The notes under the pieces are model-generated. The model was not told where the DNA came from. It searched no databases and saw only the letters and a program-made list of their open reading frames with translations. A DNA stretch of 64,000 nt from Shimazuella kribbensis DSM 45090 (lineage in GTDB: Bacteria; Bacillota; Bacilli; Thermoactinomycetales; Thermoactinomycetaceae): assembly GCF_000428065.1 (NCBI RefSeq), contig NZ_ATZF01000017.1:20328-84327 (forward strand), in the 5' to 3' direction. Both the position numbers and the translations under genes were made by a program. Every line of letters begins with the position of its first letter. The stretch's first letter is position 1. This document shows positions 9,045 through 17,858 of the stretch, in pieces.

Positions 9045-10073
9045 TTAGGGGAAAAGTGGTGAGAGTAAAAGTCCAGTAGTTTCTGGTAAACCAAAACGAA
9101 TGTTAGCATTTTGTATTGCTTGTCCAGCAGCTCCTTTCATCAAATTGTCAATCACAGCTAGTAAAATAATTCGTCCTGTTCGCTCATCAACATGAAAACC
9201 AATATCACAATGATTACTACCTTGAACAAATTTGGTCTCAGGCCATGTCTGTCCCTTGATTCGAACAAAGGGAGATTTTCCATAAATGGATTGGTAAAGG
9301 TTATATAAATCTACCTTCGTATAATTATTCATATTTTCCGCATAGATGGTTACGAGAATTCCTCTGTTCATTGGGATTAGCTGTGGAATAAAACTCACTT
9401 TTATTTCTGTTTGTGCAAAATGACTACTCCATTGCTCGATTTCAGGAATATGTTGGTGTCCATCTACTTTGTAAGGACGAATATTTTCATTTACCTCACT
9501 AAATAACAGGCTTGGTTTTGTTCCACGTCCTGCTCCTGTTGTTCCAGACTTTGCGTCGATAATAACGGAAGTAGGGTCTATTATTTTTTCTTGAAGAAGC
9601 GGAGCAAGTGAGAGCAAAGCAGCTGTAGGATAACATCCTGGATTAGATATAAGGGATGCTTGTGCAATTTCTTTTTGAAACCATTCACTTAATCCGTAAA
9701 CTGCTTGCTGGAGATAATTCGTTGGCGGAGCTTGTTTTTGATACCATTTTTCATATGTTTCAGGAACAGTTAAACGAAAATCTCCTGAAAGATCTATCAC
9801 ACATTTCCCTCTTTCAAGAAGAGTGGGAACCCACTTACTACTAACACCAGGAGGAGTAGCAAAAAAGATTATCTCTATTCCATTGGTCATTCGATCCACA
9901 CTCATCTCTTCTAAAACAAGTGATGAATGGAGGTGTGGATAGATAGAACGGATCGATTCACCAGATTTAGTAGAAGAGAAGACAGCATCTAGCTGAAAGT
10001 GTGGGTGCTGCTCAATTAGTCGGATGAGCTCTACTCCCCCATACCCGGAAGCACCTACAACTGCTACTTTCAA
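9045..10073 (-). CDS. argC: N-acetyl-gamma-glutamyl-phosphate reductase
   Basis: 342 aa. NADPH-dependent reduction of acetylglutamyl phosphate to the semialdehyde. The Rossmann motif VVGASGYGG lies at the N-terminus, and the catalytic Cys is in SNPGCYPTA. The frame can be extended to an ATG at 10103, but an AAGGAGTG site sits 7 bases before a TTG at 10073, and the promoter below puts the transcript start near 10098, downstream of that ATG. I therefore choose the TTG. It is the first gene of argC-argJ-argB-argD. Confidence 0.92.
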   Translation of the reverse strand: MKVAVVGASGYGGVELIRLIEQHPHFQLDAVFSSTKSGESIRSIYPHLHSSLVLEEMSVDRMTNGIEIIFFATPPGVSSKWVPTLLERGKCVIDLSGDFRLTVPETYEKWYQKQAPPTNYLQQAVYGLSEWFQKEIAQASLISNPGCYPTAALLSLAPLLQEKIIDPTSVIIDAKSGTTGAGRGTKPSLLFSEVNENIRPYKVDGHQHIPEIEQWSSHFAQTEIKVSFIPQLIPMNRGILVTIYAENMNNYTKVDLYNLYQSIYGKSPFVRIKGQTWPETKFVQGSNHCDIGFHVDERTGRIILLAVIDNLMKGAAGQAIQNANIRFGLPETTGLLLSPLFP

Positions 10074-10104
10074 AATATTCACTCCTTGTTCATTCGTTTG
10101 CATA

Positions 10105-10133
10105 ATTATACATTTATATTAATATTTATTCAA
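10105..10133 (-). promoter_or_regulatory. Sigma-A promoter of the arg operon, probable ArgR target
   Basis: On the minus strand: TTGAAT (10133-10128), a 17-base spacer, then TATAAT (10110-10105), both close to consensus. The spacer is very AT-rich and begins TGAATAAATATTAAT-like, resembling the AT-rich ARG boxes bound by ArgR/AhrC. Repression by arginine through this overlap is inference. Confidence 0.75.
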
Positions 10134-10341
10134 TATTTTTTGCATCACATCCTCCTGATTTATTTCAGTGGGTTTTATAAAAGTAAGGTTTATTTGAGGC
10201 CGAGAGAGCCTAGCATGTTAAATCGTAAGGATCAAATGTTTTTTATTTCGTCATAAATTTATTTGAATTATCCAAACTATTTCTTGTTGAACCATATCTA
10301 ATCTAGGAAAGATCAAAAACAAAAGAAAAGAGGAAATAAAA

Positions 10342-10875
10342 ATGAATAAAACCACAAAAACAATGATTGCTACAACCCTAGTCGTAGGTTCATTATTTAC
10401 TGGTTCTATCAGTATTCCAGCTATTTATGCTGAAAAGGAACCTGAAAGGGTACATGTGGTAAACGATGTAAAGCATGAACAACTGATTAAAAAGATAATG
10501 TATTTATCTTCAAAAGGAAAAACGATCAATAGTGAAGAATTCGGCATTGGTTCTCATGAAGTTGATATTCGAAAAAAGTGGGGGGAACCAACCAGTTCGA
10601 ATGAGTATTTCTTATCGTATGCCGAAAAAAAGCAAACAGAATTTGCTATCGAGAATGGATATGTGAAAAATTGGGTCAATTCATCAGATAAGAGATTAGA
10701 GGAAATAACGTATGAGGAAGTCTTAAAAACTGCCGGAAAACCATTAACAAATAAGACAAATGAAGGAAGGCGCTTTGTGACATATCAAACAGGGAAATAT
10801 AATCTATTGCTGATTTTTGATGGTTATAAAAAAACAGATACCATTACTTGGTTGTTTGTTCGATCTGAAAAATAA
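10342..10875 (+). CDS. Secreted DUF4309 (YjgB-like) protein
   Basis: 177 aa. Residues 1-30 are a clear Sec signal peptide ending AIYA. The mature part has the pattern GKTINSEEFGIGSHEVDIRKKWGEP, typical of the YjgB/DUF4309 family as I remember it, and a late GYKKTDTITWLFV strand. These are secreted proteins of Bacillus relatives with unknown function. The start follows AAAGAGGAAAT. It is a single gene ending at a terminator about 90 bases downstream. Confidence 0.75.
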   Translation: MNKTTKTMIATTLVVGSLFTGSISIPAIYAEKEPERVHVVNDVKHEQLIKKIMYLSSKGKTINSEEFGIGSHEVDIRKKWGEPTSSNEYFLSYAEKKQTEFAIENGYVKNWVNSSDKRLEEITYEEVLKTAGKPLTNKTNEGRRFVTYQTGKYNLLLIFDGYKKTDTITWLFVRSEK

Positions 10876-10965
10876 ATAATTTTATGATATGTTTTTGAAG
10901 AAAAAAATACATTTCTTTATTTTTAAGTAATAAAACGAAATGAAACTAGTAAAAAGTGAAATGGT

Positions 10966-11000
10966 GACAGTGGGATTAGATCCTGCTGTCTCTTTTATTT
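10966..11000 (+). terminator. Intrinsic terminator
   Basis: An 11-bp stem from GACAG...GGAT to ATCC...CTGTC with a TAG loop, then a T-rich tail. The hairpin at 12171 is nearly the same. Confidence 0.75.
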
Positions 11001-11168
11001 TAGATAAGTCTTAAGATATTTGATTTTTGTTCTGAATTGAACTAAAAATATAGTATGAATAAAATGAAAACTACTAACAATTTGATATAATATGCTTACT
11101 GAGATTTTTTTATTCAAAAAGTAGCATCTATCATTTTGAGAACCAAACGCAACAGAAAGGAAAGTAAA

Positions 11169-11555
11169 ATGTTTAAAATAGTTGTTATTTATAAAAATTT
11201 AGAGGATCTAAATGATTTTCGCAAATTTTATTTAGAAGTTATTTTTCCACAAGCGAAGAAAGTGAATGGGATTATTGGCACAAATATAACTCGTGTACAG
11301 CAAATAAGCGAATGGGTACATACTGACCTTCATGATCTTCAATATATATTGGAACTCCATTTCGAATCTAGGGATTCGTTAAGTAAAGTAGGGAATACAT
11401 CAGATGGTCAAGAGCTCCTAGAGTTACTAAAAGGTTTCTCAAACGGTGAATTTTTATATTTCATGGGTAATGAGCAAAGATTTGATAAAAATCATTCAGG
11501 ACGATTTCTTGATAGACCTATTTGGGAACAGAAAAGCAAGGAAACATCTACTTGA
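11169..11555 (+). CDS. EthD-like dimeric alpha-beta barrel protein (copy 1)
   Basis: 128 aa from the ATG at 11169, chosen because GAAAGGAAAG lies just upstream; an earlier ATG at 11136 lacks a site. The start KIVVIYKNLEDLNDFRKFYLEVIFP matches the first strand and helix of EthD-type ferredoxin-like proteins. The end GEFLYFMGNEQRFD recurs in the neighbour at 11838, so the two are tandem paralogues. The family includes small ligand-binding or stress proteins. The exact role is unknown. The C-terminal 20 residues are not shared by copy 2. Confidence 0.7.
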   Translation: MFKIVVIYKNLEDLNDFRKFYLEVIFPQAKKVNGIIGTNITRVQQISEWVHTDLHDLQYILELHFESRDSLSKVGNTSDGQELLELLKGFSNGEFLYFMGNEQRFDKNHSGRFLDRPIWEQKSKETST

Positions 11556-11837
11556 ATTATTTGTTGTTTTGTTGGCTAACAAAAAATATGGTTGTAATAG
11601 CTTTTCCAAACGTATTTGAAAAGTAACTGGTAATTGGAATACATAAAAATTACATAGATTATGCCAGCCTATTTTATCAAAAAGCAGATAATCAGTTAGA
11701 TTTACAATGTTCAAATAGAAATGAATCCGCTCTTGAGAAATTCCTTTATAAAGAGATTTAAGAGCATAGAATTGATGGTATGGATGTTTGGTGTAAAGGT
11801 TTTGGTATTTTCAATGTAGTGGAGAGAAGGAACAATA
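11556..11837 (+). other. Spacer between paralogues with a possible gene relic
   Basis: A 45-codon stretch at 11627-11761 reads as a protein-like tail (YASLFYQKADNQ, ALEKFLYKEI) similar in style to TPR helices, but it has an in-frame stop just upstream and no start. It may be the end of a lost gene. Nothing else is seen. Confidence 0.35.
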
Positions 11838-12164
11838 ATGAATAAAGCCATCGTATTTTTCTATAATATTAAGAATTTTGCGGACTTCGAGAAATTTTAT
11901 ATAGATATATTGTTTCCGAAAGTTCATAGTAGACCTGAAGTTATTTGTACTAATGTAACTACTGTAAATCAAGATGAGACAAATACAACAGATGTCCAAA
12001 TCATAATTGAAACCGTATTTGAGTCGGAATCTGCTCTCTATAAGGATTTGGCGACACCAGAAAGTAAACAGCTTATGCAAATGATAGTGGAGAGTTCACT
12101 TGCCGATTTTTATTTTTATTTAGGGACAGAACAAAGGTTTGATTTTAAGGAAACTGCAATATAA
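11838..12164 (+). CDS. EthD-like dimeric alpha-beta barrel protein (copy 2)
   Basis: 108 aa. It matches copy 1 throughout: KAIVFFYNIKNFADFEKFYIDILFP at the start, T-N-V-T-T-V in the middle, and ADFYFYLGTEQRFD at the end. The ATG follows a GAGAAGGAAC site. The gene ends right before a hairpin shared with the convergent mscS-type gene. No catalytic residue can be named. Confidence 0.7.
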   Translation: MNKAIVFFYNIKNFADFEKFYIDILFPKVHSRPEVICTNVTTVNQDETNTTDVQIIIETVFESESALYKDLATPESKQLMQMIVESSLADFYFYLGTEQRFDFKETAI

Positions 12165-12170
12165 AAAAAG

Positions 12171-12203
12171 GACAGTGGGATTATTTCCCTGCTGTCACTT
12201 TTT
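12171..12203. terminator. Bidirectional terminator
   Basis: The GACAGTGGG/CCTGCTGTC stem has T-rich tails on both strands (ACTTTTT on plus, CTTTTTTT on minus). It serves the convergent EthD-like and MscS genes and overlaps the last codons of the latter. Confidence 0.7.
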
Positions 12204-13104
12204 GTTGTGTTTGTAATTCGTTTATTTGATCGGGACTGTATAGGACGCTTCGAGGATATGCAATTTCTATATTGTGCTGACGAAGAACCAGAACACTTTC
12301 TTTTCGCATTTCTCTTTCCAGACTCCAATATTCGTCAGGATCGCTGAGAGCGGTAATCGTAAATTGGACGCCGGTTTGATCTATATTGGTTACACCGACT
12401 AGTTCCGGTTGCTCTACTAAGTGATCTTTAAATCGTACTCCAATATTTGCGATTACTTCTTCTAATGCCTTGGAAACGACATCGAGATTGGATTCATATG
12501 GAACGGTAATCGGGACAATAGAACGCATTTTTTCCCGATTGTAGTTGGTGACTTGTGTAATGGTACCATTCGCTAGATAGTGGAGTCGTTGATTATACTC
12601 TCGGACTTTGGTTATTCTTAGACCGACTTCTTCTACTGTTCCTCGAATTAAGCCATTAATTTCTACGATGTCACCTACTTCCAATTGCCGTTCGAAAATC
12701 AAAAAGAATCCAGTGATAACATCTTTCACTAAACTCTGTGCCCCAAAACCGATTGCTAATCCTAAGATTCCTGCCCCAGCCAGTACAGGACCGAGGTTGA
12801 TGCCAAATTTGGAAAGCACAGTGAGCAGAGCAATAAAATAAAGTGTGTAATGGACGACTGATTTAATTAGTGTTCGGAGTGTATTTGCTTTATTTGTTTC
12901 TACTTTGCTCAACTTAAAAGTGTGGTCGACTATACGGTCGAGAATTCGAACAGCTACATAGGTGAGAACAATAACCAAGACGATTTCTAAGATAGGAAGA
13001 AATAGATTTGAAACAGGGTCTTGCACAATGGCTGTAAAAAAGTTTTTTGCATTTTGTACCATGACGTCCATTAAAGACGCTGGAGCTGCTAAAGATATTG
13101 TCAT
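12181..13104 (-). CDS. MscS-family mechanosensitive channel
   Basis: 307 aa. There are three transmembrane segments. The third holds the pore motif AGAGILGLAIGFGAQSLVKDVITGFF, with the Gly/Ala pattern and G-A-Q-S of MscS, followed by the beta domain FERQLEVGDIVEINGLIRGTVEEVGLRIT. Such channels open under membrane tension to release solutes during hypo-osmotic shock. The size is that of the small YkuT-type channels. Monocistronic, convergent with the EthD-like genes. Confidence 0.93.
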   Translation of the reverse strand: MTISLAAPASLMDVMVQNAKNFFTAIVQDPVSNLFLPILEIVLVIVLTYVAVRILDRIVDHTFKLSKVETNKANTLRTLIKSVVHYTLYFIALLTVLSKFGINLGPVLAGAGILGLAIGFGAQSLVKDVITGFFLIFERQLEVGDIVEINGLIRGTVEEVGLRITKVREYNQRLHYLANGTITQVTNYNREKMRSIVPITVPYESNLDVVSKALEEVIANIGVRFKDHLVEQPELVGVTNIDQTGVQFTITALSDPDEYWSLEREMRKESVLVLRQHNIEIAYPRSVLYSPDQINELQTQQKVTAGK

Positions 13105-13133
13105 GAAATATTCACCTCGGTTAACAGTATAGC

Positions 13134-14111
13134 TTATTTCATCATATTTTCAGCTCTTTTTTGTGCTTGTTCATCACTTAACCAACCGATGAAAGATCCA
13201 ACAATATTATAATTTTGATCGAGGTGTGCCACAGCTACAAAGGGAAACTGTTTCTTGTGATAATATCGAACGTCTAACCATTTCACTTCGAAACCATCTT
13301 TTTTTGTTAGTACTTGTGGATACCCATAAGAAGTGAAAGAAAGGAAAGAGGCAACAGCATTGCACTCTTTTGACTTCAAAGTCGCTAGATGTGTTTGGTC
13401 ATTACGAGAAATACTCCCAGTCCAATCTAATTGATGATTTTGTATTTCTCCCATCTGTACCTTGTCTTCCATCTCGACAATCAAGTTCCAATTCTTAAGT
13501 CGATATGTGGGAATCACAGTATATTTTCCTGTTTTTCCAGCTTCTTGTTTTGCCCAAATTGTAATACGGTGGTGTTCTATGCTTCTCCAAATCACATATA
13601 GCACAATCAGACTATATACGACAGCAAAGATCAAACCGCCATTAGCTCGATAAAAATACCAACTTAAGAAACCAAGAAGATGAAGACCGAAAATAACAGG
13701 GTCAAAAATATTGATGATATTCAAAGATATCCAATTTCGTTTAAAAGGGCGAAGTGCTTGTGTACCATAGGTGTTAAAACAATCAATAAAAATATGAATG
13801 AAAATAGCAAGACCAGTCCATAGCCAGAGCGTATAAAAAGATTGCACAGGTACAAATAAAGAAATGAATAAGGAAATGATAGTAGGCCATATCAAGATCA
13901 TGGGAGAAGAATGGGTCCAACCCCTATGATTTCGAACATATGTCGCGTTCCCTTTTATTCGATATAGTGTATCTAGATCAGGAACTTGGGAACCTATAAC
14001 AGTCCCTAGCAAGGTAGCATAGAGCATATCAGGATGGCTCGTAACAGTCGGGTCTAGATGTGCTAGCCCATACAAGCCAATACCCATTACAAAGTGAGTA
14101 CCAGTATCCAT
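13134..14111 (-). CDS. yfhP: YfhP-like membrane-bound metal-dependent hydrolase (DUF457 type)
   Basis: 325 aa. The start MDTGTHFVMGIGLYGLA and the following SQVPDLDTL, NHRGWTHS and IFIDCFNTYGT blocks supply the conserved His and Asp of the YbcI/YdjM/YfhP membrane hydrolase family. Four to five helices are followed by a C-terminal soluble domain of about 150 residues. In B. subtilis yfhP also neighbours mutY, as here, though divergent placement leaves 415 bases between them. The substrate is not known. Confidence 0.85.
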   Translation of the reverse strand: MDTGTHFVMGIGLYGLAHLDPTVTSHPDMLYATLLGTVIGSQVPDLDTLYRIKGNATYVRNHRGWTHSSPMILIWPTIISLFISLFVPVQSFYTLWLWTGLAIFIHIFIDCFNTYGTQALRPFKRNWISLNIINIFDPVIFGLHLLGFLSWYFYRANGGLIFAVVYSLIVLYVIWRSIEHHRITIWAKQEAGKTGKYTVIPTYRLKNWNLIVEMEDKVQMGEIQNHQLDWTGSISRNDQTHLATLKSKECNAVASFLSFTSYGYPQVLTKKDGFEVKWLDVRYYHKKQFPFVAVAHLDQNYNIVGSFIGWLSDEQAQKRAENMMK

Positions 14112-14527
14112 ATTTTCCCCCTTTTCATTATCAAGAAGGGCTCCAGTGATAAAGTATGGTAAGTTTATTTTGCTTTCATGTGGAGATTATGATTGGAGCA
14201 CAAATGATGTTTGCATAAAAATATAATTTTTCCAACAACTCAGGATTCTATCATAGCATTTCTTGTTATCTTTATCCTATTCGATATCGTTGTGCAAGCT
14301 TTTATGTTAAAAAAATAAAGTAAATAATTTCATTTTAAATAGTATGTGCCCAATAAACATGAATATTTCAAGAGATGCTAAGTTTATCTCTTTATTAGTT
14401 GTAAAATTTACTGAACAGGTATATACAATTTTATTGGAACAAGCGCAAATAAATCATCAGTATTAACAAGATACTCCCCTCTTGAAGGAACTTCGATATA
14501 TAATAAGGTGGAGTTTTACAGAAAAGG
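14112..14527. other. Divergent intergenic region yfhP/mutY
   Basis: About 415 AT-rich bases. A TATAAT lies at 14498-14503 without a clear -35 at the right distance. I see no gene, hairpin terminator or convincing operator. Confidence 0.5.
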
Positions 14528-15613
14528 ATGTTCAAAAATATGGAAATCATACAACAAGATATACCATATATACAAGATGCGCTTCTTGAGTGGTATCAAG
14601 CCAATAAGCGAGATTTACCATGGAGAAGACAATCTAATGCTTACTATACGTTGGTGTCTGAAATAATGTTACAGCAGACAAAAGTAGCTACAGTTATTCC
14701 TTATTATGAGCGATTTATTTCCCGATTTCCTACTGCCCATGATTTAGCAACAGCAAGTGATGATGATGTTGTCAAGCTATGGGAAGGATTGGGATATTAT
14801 TCAAGAGCTCGCAATTTGCATTCAGCAATTAAAGAAGTTGTCGCTACTTACAACGGTACAATCCCTATGGATAAGGGGGAAATTTCAAAACTAAAAGGCA
14901 TTGGTCCGTATACGACAGGTGCAGTTTTAAGTATTGCTTATAACCAAAAAGTGCCAGCAGTAGATGGAAACGTAATGCGTGTTTTCTCTCGTATTTTTGC
15001 ATTGGAGGATGATATCGCTAAAGTCTCAACCAGAAAAAAAATGGAGAGTATAGCTGAAGAAGTTATTCCAGATCATTCACCAGGTGATTTTAATCAAGCG
15101 TTGATGGAACTAGGAGCTACCATTTGTACACCCAAATCTCCTCAGTGTTTATTTTGTCCTGTGAAAGATGTTTGTTTGGCTTATGAGAAAGGTCTAGAGA
15201 AAGTTTTGCCAATAAAAAAGAAAGCAAAAGCACCTGAAAAAACTGTTATTGTAATGTATGCACTATCTTTTAATGCTCAACTACTGGTACAAAAACGTCC
15301 TTCAACAGGTCTTTTGGCCAATATGTGGTCCCTTCCAACAGAAGACAGATTGGAAGAAATGCCTTTTGATAATCAAATAGAAGAATATTGTGAAGTTAAT
15401 GGATATTCTGCTAAAATTTTTTCAGATATATACCAGTATGAACATATCTTTAGTCATCGTCATTGGAAAATAATGTTAGTCTTCGTAGAACTTGCAAATA
15501 AACCTGATTTTACTCCAAAGCGTTCTATTTGGGTGGACAAACATACCATTTCCGATTTCGCCTTTCCTAAGGTATATCTAAAAGCATTAGAGCAGTTAGG
15601 ATATAGAAATTAA
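14528..15613 (+). CDS. mutY: A/G-specific adenine glycosylase
   Basis: 361 aa. It removes adenine mispaired with 8-oxoguanine. The helix-hairpin-helix KLKGIGPYTTGAVLS is followed by VPAVDGNVMRV with the catalytic Asp. The 4Fe-4S motif C-x6-C-x2-C-x5-C is at about residues 199-215 (CTPKSPQCLFCPVKDVC). A C-terminal NUDIX-like 8-oxoG recognition domain follows (QKRPSTGLLANMWSLPT). The start is uncertain: ATG at 14528 or, four codons later, at 14540, as AAAAGG sits just before 14528. The vanW-type gene follows after 9 bases. Confidence 0.95.
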   Translation: MFKNMEIIQQDIPYIQDALLEWYQANKRDLPWRRQSNAYYTLVSEIMLQQTKVATVIPYYERFISRFPTAHDLATASDDDVVKLWEGLGYYSRARNLHSAIKEVVATYNGTIPMDKGEISKLKGIGPYTTGAVLSIAYNQKVPAVDGNVMRVFSRIFALEDDIAKVSTRKKMESIAEEVIPDHSPGDFNQALMELGATICTPKSPQCLFCPVKDVCLAYEKGLEKVLPIKKKAKAPEKTVIVMYALSFNAQLLVQKRPSTGLLANMWSLPTEDRLEEMPFDNQIEEYCEVNGYSAKIFSDIYQYEHIFSHRHWKIMLVFVELANKPDFTPKRSIWVDKHTISDFAFPKVYLKALEQLGYRN

Positions 15614-15622
15614 GGGGAGAGA

Positions 15623-16789
15623 ATGGTGGAAAAAAATAATTCAAATGAAGAGGGAGTTACAAATCAAAAAGGAAAAGACAATCAAGAACAGCAATTAGTT
15701 TTATTTCGTCCGCAAGTTGAGGAAATGGAAGACGAGAAACATCATCTTTTTTTACTGTGGTTAGGAGACAAAAAAGTTTTACTAACTACACTTATGAGTA
15801 TGTTTTTTTTGGTAGGAAGTATTTTTGTTCTTTTCTCTTATAAATGGATTGTTGCAAGTAAAGGAGACAAAAGGACAATCTCTCATTTGAAAGTTGATAC
15901 CTCTCCTGCCCACATCATACTCTACCTAAAGGATAAAAGTTTCTCGCTGGATCTCAAAAAGATTGGGTTTGATGGAAGGGATATATCTACTCTAGATAAA
16001 TGGGAACTCCGTACATGGTTGGAACAAGTAAAAAAGCGAATAAATATACCAGCTGTAAATGCAGATCAAACTCGAATGGGTGCAAGGATAAAACCTGAAA
16101 GAATTGGATCTATCATGGATGAAAAGCAGTTATATAGATGGCTTCGTAATCCGGAAGATATTATCAATAAACCACAACAAATTTTAATGATTACGCAGTT
16201 TCCTACTGTTACAAAAGCGATATTACAACAAGTAGGAAAAAAAGAAATCAGTAGTTATACAACATTCTACGATTCGAAAAATATAACACGTACGAACAAC
16301 ATGCGGATTGCTTCTAAATCCATTAATAACCTTATACTGCTCCCAGGTGAATTTTTTTCATTTAACAAAATGGTTGGCGAACGCACGATGAAAAAGGGTT
16401 ATCGTGTGACTCGTACGATTGTAAAGGGTGAATATAGTGAAGGGATAGGTGGAGGTATATGCCAAGTTTCATCGACTCTTTTTAACAGTGTTGATGAAGC
16501 GGGATTGTCTATTATTCGCCGATACTCTATCAATTCCCAAGTAACCTTTGTGCCGAGTGGAAGAGATGCTACAGTATCATGGGGAGGACCTGATTTTCGT
16601 TTTAAGAATAATCTGGAATCACCTATATTACTGCGCGTTAAATTACAAAAAGGGAAATTGATTATATCAACGTTTTCTGTTCCTGATGTAAAAATAATTT
16701 CTAAAAAGGTAAAAGAAGCACCTTTGAAAATTTCCCATATGGTGGTCAAAGGAAATAAACCTACAAGTAATCTTAATGGCAAAGGGTAA
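15623..16789 (+). CDS. VanW family protein, membrane anchored
   Basis: 388 aa. A cytoplasmic N-terminus of about 50 polar residues is followed by one transmembrane helix (about 53-75) and an extracytoplasmic region. The VanW domain is at about 225-350, with NNLILLPGEFFSFNKMVGERT, GYRVTRTIVKGEYSEGIGGGICQVSSTLFNS and an SWGGPDFRFKNN block. VanW proteins accompany some vancomycin-resistance operons and are common in Firmicutes with unknown activity. Probably co-transcribed with mutY (9-base gap, GGGGAGAG site). Confidence 0.88.
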   Translation: MVEKNNSNEEGVTNQKGKDNQEQQLVLFRPQVEEMEDEKHHLFLLWLGDKKVLLTTLMSMFFLVGSIFVLFSYKWIVASKGDKRTISHLKVDTSPAHIILYLKDKSFSLDLKKIGFDGRDISTLDKWELRTWLEQVKKRINIPAVNADQTRMGARIKPERIGSIMDEKQLYRWLRNPEDIINKPQQILMITQFPTVTKAILQQVGKKEISSYTTFYDSKNITRTNNMRIASKSINNLILLPGEFFSFNKMVGERTMKKGYRVTRTIVKGEYSEGIGGGICQVSSTLFNSVDEAGLSIIRRYSINSQVTFVPSGRDATVSWGGPDFRFKNNLESPILLRVKLQKGKLIISTFSVPDVKIISKKVKEAPLKISHMVVKGNKPTSNLNGKG

Positions 16790-16790
16790 C

Positions 16791-16820
16791 AAAAAAAGCC
16801 TACCAGTTATGGTGGCTTTT
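16791..16820 (+). terminator. Intrinsic terminator after the VanW gene
   Basis: AAAAGCC-T-ACCA pairs with TGGTGGCTTTT (one bulged T) around GTTA, starting 2 bases after the stop. The A-run before it makes it able to work for the convergent small gene too. Confidence 0.75.
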
Positions 16821-16828
16821 CTTGTTGT

Positions 16829-17014
16829 TTAAGGATGACTTCGGTCCTCTCTTTTCATAATCTCATCTACCACTTGATGATGTAAGCTTACACCTTGTTC
16901 ATTCATTAATGGCGACATCTGAGAAAGCATATAGTGGTGGTAAGATAGTTCATCAATTTCCCAATTTTCAATGGGAATAGCGCTCAATTCTTCCAAATCT
17001 CTACCAAAATACAT
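16829..17014 (-). CDS. Small acidic protein, 61 aa, unknown
   Basis: A strong AAAGAGGTGATG site precedes the ATG, so the gene is very likely real. The protein is soluble and rich in acidic residues (DLEELSAIPIENWEIDELSYHH), with a second helix ending VVDEIMKRED. It occupies the place where B. subtilis has small yfhS/ygaB-type genes between mutY and ygaC, but I cannot match it to them. Convergent with the VanW gene. Confidence 0.65.
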   Translation of the reverse strand: MYFGRDLEELSAIPIENWEIDELSYHHYMLSQMSPLMNEQGVSLHHQVVDEIMKREDRSHP

Positions 17015-17144
17015 TTAATTCATCACCTCTTTTTACAGTATGTGAGATAATAGGGGTAGACCATACAGGGGAAAATGATAAGTCATAGGTTTAATAATCT
17101 GAAAAAACGCAAAAATGGTAATACAAGGGAAGGGAGAGATTTCA

Positions 17145-17825
17145 ATGAGAAGAAAGTTAGAAGCAATAATTGAAAATGAAACATTCTTTTTGTGGAGTCT
17201 CCGTACCTCTGCTGCTTTTGTATTCCTGTCCATTTTTCCTATTTTGTTTGTTTTAGTAGATGTACGTCGTGGGACTTTGACAGAAAGATTTACTTATATT
17301 TCCCAAAATTATGTACTTGTTTTAATTGCATGGAGTTTGACATTTGCTGCACTCGTTGCGATTTGTTTTGTCTTCACTGTTTTGTTTTTTCATCTGAATC
17401 GAACGTACCGGCCAATTTTGCAGTGGGCTTGGTTTATAAGTGTTATGGCTCTTTGTGCCAGTACATTGTACCATTTGATCGAAATATTGATGATGCCTAC
17501 TTTGATGCAGTGGTTAATGACCATTCCAACTGAATCAGCACATGTTACCTTGACTGCATGGGATAAGTCACTTTCGCATCTAAGTGGTATTTTCATTCCT
17601 ACTAGCTTGTCGATAGGGGGATTACTATACACTGTAGTTATGTTTCAGACAAAAGAAATTCCTTCTGTGCTGAGTTACTGGTCATTTTTGATTTGGAGTC
17701 TAGTGCTTATTGGCAGTTTTTTTGCATCTTTATTAGACGTATTTGTTTTTTTTCTTCTTTCTGCAGCAATCTTACTTTATGTGCCGTGGATTTGGCAGTT
17801 GGGGAAAATACGGAAAAATTCTTGA
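17145..17825 (+). CDS. Six-helix membrane protein, unknown
   Basis: 226 aa from the ATG at 17145, which has a GAAGGGAGAG site; the ATG at 17115 has none. About six hydrophobic helices (near residues 20-45, 60-85, 95-120, 155-180, 185-200 and 200-218) separated by short loops resemble DUF4386-type proteins in layout only. No transport or catalytic motif is visible. Its stop codon overlaps the -35 box of the proC T-box promoter. Confidence 0.65.
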   Translation: MRRKLEAIIENETFFLWSLRTSAAFVFLSIFPILFVLVDVRRGTLTERFTYISQNYVLVLIAWSLTFAALVAICFVFTVLFFHLNRTYRPILQWAWFISVMALCASTLYHLIEILMMPTLMQWLMTIPTESAHVTLTAWDKSLSHLSGIFIPTSLSIGGLLYTVVMFQTKEIPSVLSYWSFLIWSLVLIGSFFASLLDVFVFFLLSAAILLYVPWIWQLGKIRKNS

Positions 17826-17851
17826 CGTGAAACTAAGATAAGTATCATAAT
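17822..17851 (+). promoter_or_regulatory. Sigma-A promoter of proC
   Basis: TTGACG (17822-17827), an 18-base spacer, then CATAAT (17846-17851). Transcription would start near 17859, just before the T-box leader. The -35 overlaps the preceding stop codon. Confidence 0.65.
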
Positions 17852-17858
17852 ATTATTA

